From Mariprofundaceae bacterium (lineage in GTDB: Bacteria > Pseudomonadota > Zetaproteobacteria > Mariprofundales > Mariprofundaceae): a stretch of DNA of 64,000 nucleotides. Positions 1 to 8,150 of this stretch are shown here, one piece after another (position 1 is the first letter of the stretch; each line of letters opens with the position of its first letter). The notes under the pieces are model-generated. The model ran no database searches. It was given only the letters and a program-made list of their open reading frames with translations, and was not told the origin of the DNA. The DNA lies in contig JAJFLC010000015.1 of assembly GCA_021772895.1 (NCBI GenBank), positions 186,001-250,000 of the forward strand. Reading direction: 5' to 3'. The translations under genes were made by a program, and so were the position numbers.

Positions 1-33
1 CCTCTTCGTATTCAAGTGGTATGGTAAAACCGC

Positions 34-473
34 TTACCACACCACCTTATCAATTTCGACCTGGGCCAAGGCTGGATCGGCAGTAAGAGCTGGATCAGCA
101 GCAATCACAGCCAGAGCCGAGGATAAATCCAAGCATCCATGCCGTACCGTTCCATGTGTGGTGTGGTGCAGGTAGTGGAGTAGCAGTGAGTGTTGAAGGT
201 AAAATACCAATGTTAGTATGTTCTTCCGGTGAGCCATCCGTAGCATAAACGGTGCCTCGGTGATCTTCTTTTTTTACCCATTTTTTGTTCAATTCATTGA
301 ACACTGTAACCTTTCCCACTCCGATGGTCGCAGGTGGTGTCACATCGGTTACGTGGGCTGGAACCAACGATTTTTTTTTCAACAGGATCAAGATCAAAGA
401 CATCGGTACCCAATAATTCAAACGTGACCGGATGATAGTGGAAAATAGGAATGTTGTTAGTTGTCATTGGCAT
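34..473 (-). pseudogene. Broken tail-fibre assembly gene (second copy)
   Basis: This is a degenerate copy of the intact assembly gene at 1413-2132. A good ribosome site (AAGGAGAT) precedes an ATG at 473, and the first 35 or so codons match the intact gene (FHYHPVTFELL against YHYDPVTFELL). A run of nine A residues (plus-strand T at 371-379) then shifts the frame. The middle (DHRGTVYATDGSPEEH) continues in the other frame. After HHTWNGTAW about 100 codons of the intact gene are missing, and the end (ALAQVEIDKVVW, stop at 34-36) is in yet another frame. Tail-fibre assembly proteins help trimerise or attach the fibre encoded next to them, here 486-1367. A sequencing error in the A-run could explain the first shift but not the internal deletion. 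Confidence 0.8.
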
Positions 474-485
474 CTGAATATCTCC

Positions 486-1367
486 TTAATATTTAACTAG
501 AAACTGAACTGCGCGATTGCGGGGGCGGGTTTCAGAGCCAACATTGACACCTGTTGGATACACCCATGAGCTAAGACCATTGTTATCAACTGTAGAGGAT
601 GATGGGGATAATGTGTAAGCACCTCCAGCACTAGAGCCTCTAGGCTCCAGATGTTTGTGATCCTGAAACTGGTCGCCCTGCCCAGAGCCGAGAGCTCGGC
701 CACTATCGATGCCTCGAGCATCATCCCAGCCACGTAAAAATTCGCCGCGTGTTTCAATCACGTTAAATGTGGTCGCGCCATCACCAACGCCGTGAGGAGC
801 AACCACAATAGGCACGGCGGATGCGGTGGCTGTGGCATTGATACTGAGCGTGATAGATGTGCCTGAATCGATGCTTAAAACGGTAGTGGCAGCGGGGATT
901 CCCGGGCCGGATATGGGCATTCCTGTAGCCATCTTGCTCGTGTCAGCAATATTGATAACACTTGGAGAAGCTATCGTAGTATCTCCAATGTCCTGAATGG
1001 TGGTTTTGTTAAACAACGCCGCATAAGTTGCGCGCGAAATTGCAGCACCGTTTCCCTTGAGATAGCCCGGTGCCACATCAATACCCGTGTAAGGAATGAG
1101 CCCTCCGACAGGAACCACCGAACTGGATGATACAATCAATGCGGATACAGCATCACGCACCTGCGTAAGATTTGTATGAGCCGGAGTAAGCCCTGCTGAT
1201 GTAATCAGGTTATGTAGCTCCTCTGTGATCATGTGATACCAATAATCCCCCAGAATTGTTGGCGGCACACCCGTCGCCGGGTCACCATTGCTGGCATAAC
1301 CTGTCGAAGGCGATACTGGAGGCGTAGGGGCAGATACAACAGCGCCTGATTCAAACTTTCTATCCAT
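486..1367 (-). CDS. Tail fibre protein with phage tail collar domain, left copy
   Basis: Predicted receptor-binding tail fibre of 293 residues. The first 80 residues (MDRKFESGA, then EYWYHM-like and SAGLTPAH motifs) are shared with the neighbouring fibre at 2145-2816, as is the C-terminal collar domain (RGEFLRGWDDARG, ending ETRPRN-AVQFLVKY). Between them this copy has about 65 extra residues (TIASPSVINIADTSKM to APHGVGDG), which look like an inserted module. A GGAGAT site lies just before the ATG. Its assembly partner immediately downstream is broken, so this fibre may depend on the product of the intact assembly gene. Function is inferred from the collar domain and position; the receptor cannot be told from sequence. 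Confidence 0.85.
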   Translation of the reverse strand: MDRKFESGAVVSAPTPPVSPSTGYASNGDPATGVPPTILGDYWYHMITEELHNLITSAGLTPAHTNLTQVRDAVSALIVSSSSVVPVGGLIPYTGIDVAPGYLKGNGAAISRATYAALFNKTTIQDIGDTTIASPSVINIADTSKMATGMPISGPGIPAATTVLSIDSGTSITLSINATATASAVPIVVAPHGVGDGATTFNVIETRGEFLRGWDDARGIDSGRALGSGQGDQFQDHKHLEPRGSSAGGAYTLSPSSSTVDNNGLSSWVYPTGVNVGSETRPRNRAVQFLVKY

Positions 1368-1412
1368 GATAAATCTCCTTATCCCTTTTCCTGTCTATTG
1401 TGATGTTTTTCA

Positions 1413-2132
1413 TCACCACACCACCTTATCAATTTCGACCTGGGCAAGGGCTGGATCGGCAGCAAGCGTTGGGTCAGCAGCAATCACAGCCAGAGCATCG
1501 TCCAGTGCCAAACGTTTACCAAGAATGGTGCCTGCGCTGGCTGCATAGGCATCAGCTTTGGCGATAATCGAAGCTGCAATCACCGCAACGCTTAAGCCTC
1601 TGGCGGTTGCTATCGCCGATAACAACGGTGTGATAGATGCAGGGTCGGCAATCACAGCTCGGGCCTCTGCCTCCTGCTTGTTCCATGTATCCATTTCGGT
1701 TTGTGAGTAAGCGCCTCTAATGACAAAAACGGCCTGCTCGTAAGCTGTGCTGATTTCCATCTTTTTGGCATCCAGAGCTGAAACAAAATCAAACAACCAG
1801 GCTGTGCCATCCCATGTGTGATGCGCACCCGGTGGCGGCGTCACACTCAGTGTAGAAGGCAAAACACCAGGCATATCATGCTCTACCGGTGAACCATCCA
1901 CAGCATAAACGGTACCACGATGGTCTTCTGTTTCCGTCCATTTTCGAGCCGTTTCATCAAACACCTGCACCATGCCTGTCGCCACCGTAGCTGATGGCAT
2001 CACATCCGTTGCATGGGCCGGAATGAGTGGATTCTTTTCAATGGGATCCAGGTCGGCCACATCTTCATTAAGCAACTCAAACGTGACCGGGTCATAATGA
2101 TAAATTGGAACTTCTTTTTCTGTGATTGCCAT
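1413..2132 (-). CDS. Tail fibre assembly protein, intact copy
   Basis: 239-residue protein following the fibre gene 2145-2816, as in Mu S-U and P2 H-G pairs. The N-terminal half (PIYHYDPVTFELL, EDHRGTVYAVDGSP, HHTWDGTAW) is typical of caudoviral fibre-assembly proteins. The helical C-terminal part carries DAKKMEI and a W-x-K-Q-E-A-E-A-like segment, then an Ala-rich stretch ending IDKVVW. It probably acts as a chaperone for fibre folding and attachment and may not be in the finished particle. Spacing to the upstream fibre gene is 12 bp with a GGAGA ribosome site, so the two are probably translated together. Confidence 0.8.
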   Translation of the reverse strand: MAITEKEVPIYHYDPVTFELLNEDVADLDPIEKNPLIPAHATDVMPSATVATGMVQVFDETARKWTETEDHRGTVYAVDGSPVEHDMPGVLPSTLSVTPPPGAHHTWDGTAWLFDFVSALDAKKMEISTAYEQAVFVIRGAYSQTEMDTWNKQEAEARAVIADPASITPLLSAIATARGLSVAVIAASIIAKADAYAASAGTILGKRLALDDALAVIAADPTLAADPALAQVEIDKVVW

Positions 2133-2144
2133 TTGAATCTCTCC

Positions 2145-2816
2145 TTAATATTTGATCAGGAATTGAACTGCGAGGTTGCGGGGGCGGGTTTCTATTCCAC
2201 CAGTAGCACTTGTCGGCCCTGCATCATCAGGAATGGGTGTAACAGCCCCATAAAAAGCTGTGCCATAAGCGGCTCCGGCAAAACTAGGTGCCGTAATATG
2301 GGTATGCGACTTAAAGTCATCCCCCTGAAAACCACCGAGCGGACGACCTGGGTCAACGCCTCTCGCATCATCCCAGCCACGTAAAAACTCACCGCGAAGA
2401 TCGGGCAGATTAAAAGTTGTGGACCCATTACCAGCACCATAAATTATACCAATTTCTGCAAAGAGAGCCGCATATGTGGTGCGAGAGATGCCAGCGCCGT
2501 TACACTTCAAAAAGCCATTGTGTACAGTGCCACCTGCAAAAGGAACCAAACCACCAACAGGGACAGAGATACTGCCTGCTGCGATCATCGCCGCTACGGC
2601 ATCATACACCTGCGTGAGCGTTGCATGGGCAGGTGTAAGCCCGGCCGACACAACCAGATGACGCAGCTCCTCTGTGACCATGTGATACCAATACTCTCCG
2701 GGTACAGTCGCTTGAATTGCCGTAGCTGGGTCTCCATTTGTAGCATACCCTGTCGAAGGTGCCGCCGGCACAGTTGGTACTGATAAAGAGGCCCCTGATT
2801 CAAACTTTCTATCCAT
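2145..2816 (-). CDS. Tail fibre protein with phage tail collar domain, right copy
   Basis: 223-residue fibre, directly after gp48, the usual place of the Mu S gene. The N-terminus (MDRKFESGASLS, GEYWYHMVTEELRHL) is nearly identical in layout to the left copy and probably attaches to the baseplate. The C-terminal collar domain runs from VPVGGLVPFAGG through GAGNGSTTFNLPDLRGEF to ETRPRNLAVQFLIKY. It lacks the 65-residue insertion seen in the left copy. It is much shorter than Mu S, so the fibre would be stubby. Duplicated fibre-assembly pairs suggest exchange or selection of host range. Confidence 0.85.
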   Translation of the reverse strand: MDRKFESGASLSVPTVPAAPSTGYATNGDPATAIQATVPGEYWYHMVTEELRHLVVSAGLTPAHATLTQVYDAVAAMIAAGSISVPVGGLVPFAGGTVHNGFLKCNGAGISRTTYAALFAEIGIIYGAGNGSTTFNLPDLRGEFLRGWDDARGVDPGRPLGGFQGDDFKSHTHITAPSFAGAAYGTAFYGAVTPIPDDAGPTSATGGIETRPRNLAVQFLIKY

Positions 2817-2827
2817 GATAAATCTCC

Positions 2828-3409
2828 TTATCCATATGCATATAATACTTTCGTGTGCGCCGGTTTATCTTCATTGATAGCGCACTCAAGCAGTTCATAA
2901 CCCCACGACCTCAGAGATTCATCAACACCGGATTGAACCGTGCCATCTCTCACCGTGGCGGATGGTGCATTGACCTGAAATACAAAACACCAATCAGCGT
3001 TACAAAGGGGTGCATTCACAGCGCTGCCAACATGATGCACCTTAAATTCTGTGATGGTGATGCTGTAATTGAGACGTGCTGCCAGGTTGATATAATATCG
3101 GGCTGACTGTCCGCCACGCTCAGTTAATTTAGCGTGCACAGCAGATTGTCGTTCTCCCAGCCCTTGGTCTGTTGGAGAGCACGCTGATGGTAACCCGCAT
3201 ATCCGCTCCCAATCTGGTAACAATTCGTAAGTGCTGCGCGGATCCATCTCATCAAACAACTGCTCCGATCTTGCATCGGCACGGCTAAACTCTTCAGCAA
3301 TAGAACCCATAAGCTTTGCCAGATTACTATCCGGGTCACGTGGCCATGCCCGGCCCGGTGGCAAAAGTGCCTGTAGTTGCTGGTGATAGGCTTCTACGCT
3401 CACACCCAT
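2828..3409 (-). CDS. Baseplate protein, Mu gp48 / YmfQ (DUF2313) family
   Basis: 193 residues. The N-terminus (YHQQLQALLPPGRAWPRDPDSNLAKLM) is the signature of the DUF2313/YmfQ family, which includes Mu gp48. The middle contains DPRSTYELLPDWERICGLP, also typical. In Mu-like tails this protein lies in the baseplate between the wedge (gp47) and the fibres and probably connects fibres to the wedge. The start overlaps the end of gp47 by 10 bp, which indicates translational coupling. Length is normal for the family. Confidence 0.9.
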   Translation of the reverse strand: MGVSVEAYHQQLQALLPPGRAWPRDPDSNLAKLMGSIAEEFSRADARSEQLFDEMDPRSTYELLPDWERICGLPSACSPTDQGLGERQSAVHAKLTERGGQSARYYINLAARLNYSITITEFKVHHVGSAVNAPLCNADWCFVFQVNAPSATVRDGTVQSGVDESLRSWGYELLECAINEDKPAHTKVLYAYG

Positions 3410-4467
3410 GTGATGATACCCATAACAGGAATTTCACCTGTTCCGCTGACAACATCCGCTGAAGGTAGTGTCAACACATGATCAGCCTCACCTGCTGCAA
3501 TCGAAATCGCTTCGTTAATGTGGCTAAGAAGGACCTTCCCTGCAGGCAATGATTCGCGACGAATCATATCTGTTAACTCAGCTTCAACAGCTGTCTTAAC
3601 GGTTGCCAGAGACGTGCCATTGCCTGGCGTCAGCGCGATAGTGAAATGGATCGGATTTGCTATCGGTGCCACAACAGTCACATCTGAAGTGACAGGTCGC
3701 AATGCATCGATATGACTTTTCACCTTGTCCACATCAGGCTGCGTTGGAATACCATCGACATAGGTCTCATCCATCATAAACCGGACGCTTACCGTGCCGA
3801 TACCCAGCTCCTGTGGAGAACACCAGGCCCGGGTGACACCCGGCATTTGCAGTGCCCACACGACATAATCATCTCGATTGCCTCCATGAGGAGGATGTTG
3901 AATACGGTCGAGAAGTCTTGCGAGTAGTGCTGCATCGTCCTCTGTATCGACGCCACCTGTCAGTCCAACCCCATCCACCGTCGCGCTGGCATCAATACCG
4001 ACCACGGGAGAAATGAGTGAGAGTGAAGTAGCAGCAACAGTGTTTCCGCCGACACCTGCATCCATAGCCGTAACGCCAATGAGAGCAGTGCCTGACACAA
4101 TTGTGCCCGGAGCATCTGTAACAAACTGGGCACCATCTGCCCTTTGAATGGTCGTTCCGGCTGCAATAGTCGGGCCATCCAAACCTGTAAAGGTAACGTT
4201 ACCAAAAGCTTTAGTTGCCACCTTGCGAGAGAGGCCCCATATCGATGCCCATCGTTCCAGAATATCAGCCTCGGCTGTATCATAGATGAGTTGTTTGGAT
4301 AGCCACTCCAGATTACCATAAACGCCATGGAAAGCGCCTGTCAGCGCCTTGGCAAGCGCATAAGATAGCTGCCGACGAATACCGACATCAAGACCGGGGA
4401 AAGCAGCCTCCATGTCAGCCTGAATACGATCACGAATAGTTATTAGGTCAGGACGATTAAATGGCAT
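3400..4467 (-). CDS. Baseplate J-like wedge protein, Mu gp47 family
   Basis: 355-residue baseplate wedge subunit of the Baseplate_J (P2 gpJ / Mu gp47) family. Features: the N-terminal helix (MPFNRPDLITIRDRIQADMEAAFPG), the conserved GVYGNLEWLSKQLIYDTAEADILERWASIWGL-type region, a beta-rich centre with GGVDTEDDAALLARLLDRIQHPPHGGNRDDY, and a C-terminal domain with GNGTSLATVKTAVEAEL. The EDDAALRxR-like and GxxxDY motifs are diagnostic. The start codon abuts the gp46 stop. With gp46 and gp48 it builds the wedge whose rearrangement triggers sheath contraction. Confidence 0.92.
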   Translation of the reverse strand: MPFNRPDLITIRDRIQADMEAAFPGLDVGIRRQLSYALAKALTGAFHGVYGNLEWLSKQLIYDTAEADILERWASIWGLSRKVATKAFGNVTFTGLDGPTIAAGTTIQRADGAQFVTDAPGTIVSGTALIGVTAMDAGVGGNTVAATSLSLISPVVGIDASATVDGVGLTGGVDTEDDAALLARLLDRIQHPPHGGNRDDYVVWALQMPGVTRAWCSPQELGIGTVSVRFMMDETYVDGIPTQPDVDKVKSHIDALRPVTSDVTVVAPIANPIHFTIALTPGNGTSLATVKTAVEAELTDMIRRESLPAGKVLLSHINEAISIAAGEADHVLTLPSADVVSGTGEIPVMGIITWV

Positions 4468-7400
4468 CAGATGGCCTCCCAGATATTGTCAAAGCGATAG
4501 CTTTCGGAATTACTGTCAGGACGGACAATCTCAATCGATAAACTGAGCATGCCGGTGCGCACCCATTCAGCAGCAACGTTGACAGACTCGGCAACGCCAT
4601 CTTCAATCATCCACTGTAGCGCCTCTTCAGCATATTCACGGGCGCGATTTAATGTTTGTGGTGTCTGTTTTTCCCGATCCAGAAGCCAGAGGCGAGAACC
4701 AATCTGGTCACCTTCGACATCAGCAATCGCATCACCCCAAAAACCACGACGATCTCCTGAACCATCCGGAATCAGATCACCCGGCTCTGCCCACCGATCA
4801 GTGAACAGACTCATAATCACAGCCGTTTGTAATCCATATTCAATGGCCAGCCCCGCAGAAATCATCCTGGAGGATTGCTGTAGCAACGTGACTGGCTCAT
4901 AATCATTAGGCGCATGCATCAAGGGTGGAGAGACCTGAGCAATGGCTACACCGGCAGCATCAGAATCAACTGACGATACCACACGCCTCACAACACCATT
5001 AAATGAGATGCTATTACCGGGCTGTAACACACTGCTACGAGATGGCCAGAAGCCTGCCAGCGGGATAGTATCGCCAGCCGCCAGTTCCGCATCAGTCACA
5101 TAGCGCGGCCAGATGCGGAGTGCGCCCTGGTGGCTGTTGATGTGTCCTGAAGTACCTCCGAGAGATCCCAAATATAAGGCTAGCGTCGGCTGCGCTATGG
5201 CGCTCGTAACAGTGTGGCGCACCACCCCATCCACCAATAGCTCCGTAGTGGTTCCGTTGGTGCGAAGCGCATACTTATGCACCAGCTCGTTCGGGATGAT
5301 TGACGAGTACATCGCGACCCCGCCCAAAAATGCCTCGATTTGCCCCGTAGCTGTCCGGCGGATAAGGGTGTGGGCCCCCGCCTCCCAGAGGCCTAGCGCG
5401 TAATGACTACCCCCATCATTTGGGATAGCCGCCTCTATCTCCAGAGTAAAGCCGTCCGTTAGATTAGTCATAGCCGTATTGGGCAGGCTCACCATGTCTG
5501 CTGCACGGGTTACGGCCGCAGTGGTGGTCGGGATGTAGCTTGTAGCGCGGGGCTGCTCCTCAAGCTGTGCGCCCCACACGTATAAATTGGCTTGGGCGGT
5601 CAGTGTCGATCCGATAAAGAAACTTGGCGTCGTATCCCCTATAATGGTTGTTAGGGTCATGCTTACTCTGTACCAACCGCTACCCACGCTTTCCATGCTC
5701 GCGCTGTCCACTGATATAGTCCCAGTGTCGGAGCCTAACGTCCCTGTTGTCACATCAAAAAATTGTCTCGCATGCCCAGACGTGACATTTACTTGTATGA
5801 AGCTGTCCGTAGCTGATGCCGAGTTCTTCACGTAGCAACTGACTGTTAACTGAGTGGCCTCCGTAACTGTTATGATGCTATACACAAGTGTTACATCTGC
5901 GCTTAACGACACGATTTCATCGGCCGTTGTCGTCCCGTCCGGTGCTACCGTAGCGTCGGCGGTTACCGTCGCATTTGTGGGAGCCCACGAGGTTGTTAGG
6001 TCTTGCGATTGCGGGCACAGGTTCGTACTCGCCCCCTCAATCAACGCCCGCACCACGCCGTCGACAGGATCCCGCTCGTAGCGAAGCGCATCGATGCCTG
6101 CCGTGGTCAGCAGACCGGTAGTGGCATCGATAAACGTGCCAGTCGTAGCACGGGATACTGTGGAGCCTGCCAGCGGAACGGTCTCGGCAGCCTGCCCGAC
6201 TCCCTCAACAACAATACCGCCAAGATGCGAGCCTGCTTTTGCTTCGTCAGCCAGCTCCGTCTCTGACAACGCCCTGTTAAAAATACGTATGTTTTTGATG
6301 TGTCCGTAATAGTTCGCACTTCCAATTTTGATGCCTGTCGGTATCCCGGTTGCTCCCGTTGTCGCTGTTGGCAAACCTTGCAGCACCCCATTGGTAAACA
6401 GGCGTAAATTGGCAGCATCATAAGTATAACCTGCCCTGTAACTGCCACGCACCAGATTGGCATCTCCTGTGATAGCCCCGGTTATGCCATTTTTAATGGT
6501 GAGCAGTCCATTTCCATTGCCTGCGATGATGGTTCTCAGCACCTCGCCTTCTACCCCGAAGATGGTTTGCGCCACTCCTGGATAAACAGCTTTCCAATCA
6601 AAATCCATAGCAATTGAATGCGGCAGGTTAGATGTTGGAAGATTGTCTGCCACCTGATATGTCAGAGAGTCAGCAGCCCTGGTCACCGCCACGGTGGTGG
6701 TTGGAATGTATGAGGATACAAATGGAAGTGCTTCAACCTGGCTTCCCCAGATAACAATAGAACCCTGTGCTGATGGCGTTTGTGCCCATGAAGCAGAGGC
6801 ACCAAGTGCAGGGTAAATGACAATGGTAAGTCCTGTGTTCGCAACATCTTGCGATGTTATGCTAAAAGATACCCTCCAGTATTCGCCGATAAGTTCTGAA
6901 AATGCTGTTGCAGATGGATCTGTCGTAACACTTATATTTATCTCACCCGTTAATGTATCAATACCCAATGTATTGTATTCAATTGTTGAGCCACTGAATT
7001 GCATCTGTAATCCTGCAAATCTTGTGGCACGCCCTATAGCATCTTTTTTGATGTATATAGATGCTGTATGGGTTAATGTGGTTATAGCAGTAGCTTGAAC
7101 TATTGCTTCCCATGTTACAGCATCATTATCCTGAATGGTATCCGCCGTAAGCGTGCCATCCGGTGCAACATCAGTGTTGGCTGTTACTACAGGTATCCCA
7201 AGTGGAGCCCACATAGCATACTCTGATGTATGGGTAAGAAGATTTGTACTTGCACCCTCAACCAGCATGCCATTTTTTTCAAAACGAGGTTCATCCATCG
7301 CTGCTGTTTTGAGTAGGCCCGTAGCACTATCCCAATAGGTAGCAGATGTAAGACGGGTAAAAAGACCCATTTCACCTGTAACTTTATTGATAAGATCTCG

Positions 7401-7559
7401 GGTTAAAGGGATCTCAGCCAGCATCCCCGATATAGCAGGTGCAACATCAGCAAAAGCTGTAGGAACCAGACCAGGTTCAGCCTCCTGCTCTAGCGCAATA
7501 TCGAATCGAGGCGACTCATTTGGAGAGCCTGAAACCTGAATCAGTGCAAAATCAGTCAT
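4467..7559 (-). CDS. gp46-type baseplate protein carrying two inserted lectin-like (LamG-type) modules
   Basis: 1030 residues where a Mu gp46 homologue is normally about 140. The last 130 residues are clearly gp46 (GLQTAVIMSLFTDRWAEPGD, then DGSGDRRGFWGD). The first 30 or so (FALIQ, then RFDIALEQ) look like the missing N-terminal strands of the same domain, so the rest appears inserted into gp46. The insert has two related modules, about residues 55-445 and 447-835. Each has a GASTNL / VAPDGT-TAD beta domain, a SYIPTTT-AVTRAAD linker and a concanavalin/LamG-like domain (LFTNGVLQG; LLVDGVVRH). A small beta domain (VLQPGNSISFNG) follows. The second module looks richer in G+C than the first. Role: baseplate wedge with surface-binding appendages (inference). 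Confidence 0.85.
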   Translation of the reverse strand: MTDFALIQVSGSPNESPRFDIALEQEAEPGLVPTAFADVAPAISGMLAEIPLTRDLINKVTGEMGLFTRLTSATYWDSATGLLKTAAMDEPRFEKNGMLVEGASTNLLTHTSEYAMWAPLGIPVVTANTDVAPDGTLTADTIQDNDAVTWEAIVQATAITTLTHTASIYIKKDAIGRATRFAGLQMQFSGSTIEYNTLGIDTLTGEINISVTTDPSATAFSELIGEYWRVSFSITSQDVANTGLTIVIYPALGASASWAQTPSAQGSIVIWGSQVEALPFVSSYIPTTTVAVTRAADSLTYQVADNLPTSNLPHSIAMDFDWKAVYPGVAQTIFGVEGEVLRTIIAGNGNGLLTIKNGITGAITGDANLVRGSYRAGYTYDAANLRLFTNGVLQGLPTATTGATGIPTGIKIGSANYYGHIKNIRIFNRALSETELADEAKAGSHLGGIVVEGVGQAAETVPLAGSTVSRATTGTFIDATTGLLTTAGIDALRYERDPVDGVVRALIEGASTNLCPQSQDLTTSWAPTNATVTADATVAPDGTTTADEIVSLSADVTLVYSIITVTEATQLTVSCYVKNSASATDSFIQVNVTSGHARQFFDVTTGTLGSDTGTISVDSASMESVGSGWYRVSMTLTTIIGDTTPSFFIGSTLTAQANLYVWGAQLEEQPRATSYIPTTTAAVTRAADMVSLPNTAMTNLTDGFTLEIEAAIPNDGGSHYALGLWEAGAHTLIRRTATGQIEAFLGGVAMYSSIIPNELVHKYALRTNGTTTELLVDGVVRHTVTSAIAQPTLALYLGSLGGTSGHINSHQGALRIWPRYVTDAELAAGDTIPLAGFWPSRSSVLQPGNSISFNGVVRRVVSSVDSDAAGVAIAQVSPPLMHAPNDYEPVTLLQQSSRMISAGLAIEYGLQTAVIMSLFTDRWAEPGDLIPDGSGDRRGFWGDAIADVEGDQIGSRLWLLDREKQTPQTLNRAREYAEEALQWMIEDGVAESVNVAAEWVRTGMLSLSIEIVRPDSNSESYRFDNIWEAI

Positions 7560-8083
7560 TGCGGGCCTCCCGTTGTTCCTGCGGACGAACCGGTGGTGAT
7601 CTGATGAGTGTGATTATTCATATTGACACCAGCCAATGTCAGTGTGCCTGTAACCGTTGTATTACCATTCACAGTCAGATTACCATTCACAGTCAGATTA
7701 CCGTTGTGGGTTGAGTCGTTCGGTGCATCAATCACGATGCCGCTACGTAACAGCTTCACGGCCTGATTCAGGTCGTCATAGATAGCCACTTCGCCTTCAG
7801 CCAGATGCAAACGATAGCGTCGATCATCCACCGCAATCACAATCGGGTGTGAGCGGTTGGCCCCAACATTAAGAATAAGACAATCCGATTCCGGGTGTGG
7901 ATGGGCGGTAAATCCATACTGTTGAATTCGTTCCACACCATCAAGGAGCTCACCGGCCAGCGCCGTAATCTGCAACTCCTGCATTTTTCTTGCATCATTG
8001 ACCACTTTCACCACGCCACGGGTGACCAATAGCTTCATCCGCCGCTTGACCGGCGCGAGCATCTTCTCAACAAGCCTTATCAT
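7556..8083 (-). CDS. Baseplate spike protein, Mu gp45 / gpV family
   Basis: Central membrane-piercing spike. The chosen start (MIRLVEKMLAPVKRRM) has a GGAG site 7 bases upstream; the track begins 14 codons earlier without one. The N-terminal OB-like domain (VVKVVNDARKMQELQITALAGELLDGVERIQQYGF, then RYRLHLAEGEVAIYDD) is typical of Mu gp45. The C-terminus is a repeated beta-helix (NGNLTVNGNLTVNGNTTVTG) ending in NNHTHQ. This H-x-H is the motif that binds iron at the spike tip in P2 gpV and related spikes. The DNA for the repeat holds near-perfect 18-bp tandem copies. It overlaps the gp46 start by 4 bp. Confidence 0.92.
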   Translation of the reverse strand: MIRLVEKMLAPVKRRMKLLVTRGVVKVVNDARKMQELQITALAGELLDGVERIQQYGFTAHPHPESDCLILNVGANRSHPIVIAVDDRRYRLHLAEGEVAIYDDLNQAVKLLRSGIVIDAPNDSTHNGNLTVNGNLTVNGNTTVTGTLTLAGVNMNNHTHQITTGSSAGTTGGPQ

Positions 8084-8150
8084 AACCTTGCTCCATCTAT
8101 ATCGCCTTTCAGCCGGAAAGAGCATGTGAATTTACTTTCCTGTAAATTTA

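Noticed and set aside
95-421. ORF of 108 aa listed as a separate gene
   Set aside because: It is the middle frame of the broken assembly gene 34-473; its start lies after the A-run and its end is out of frame with the true C-terminus.
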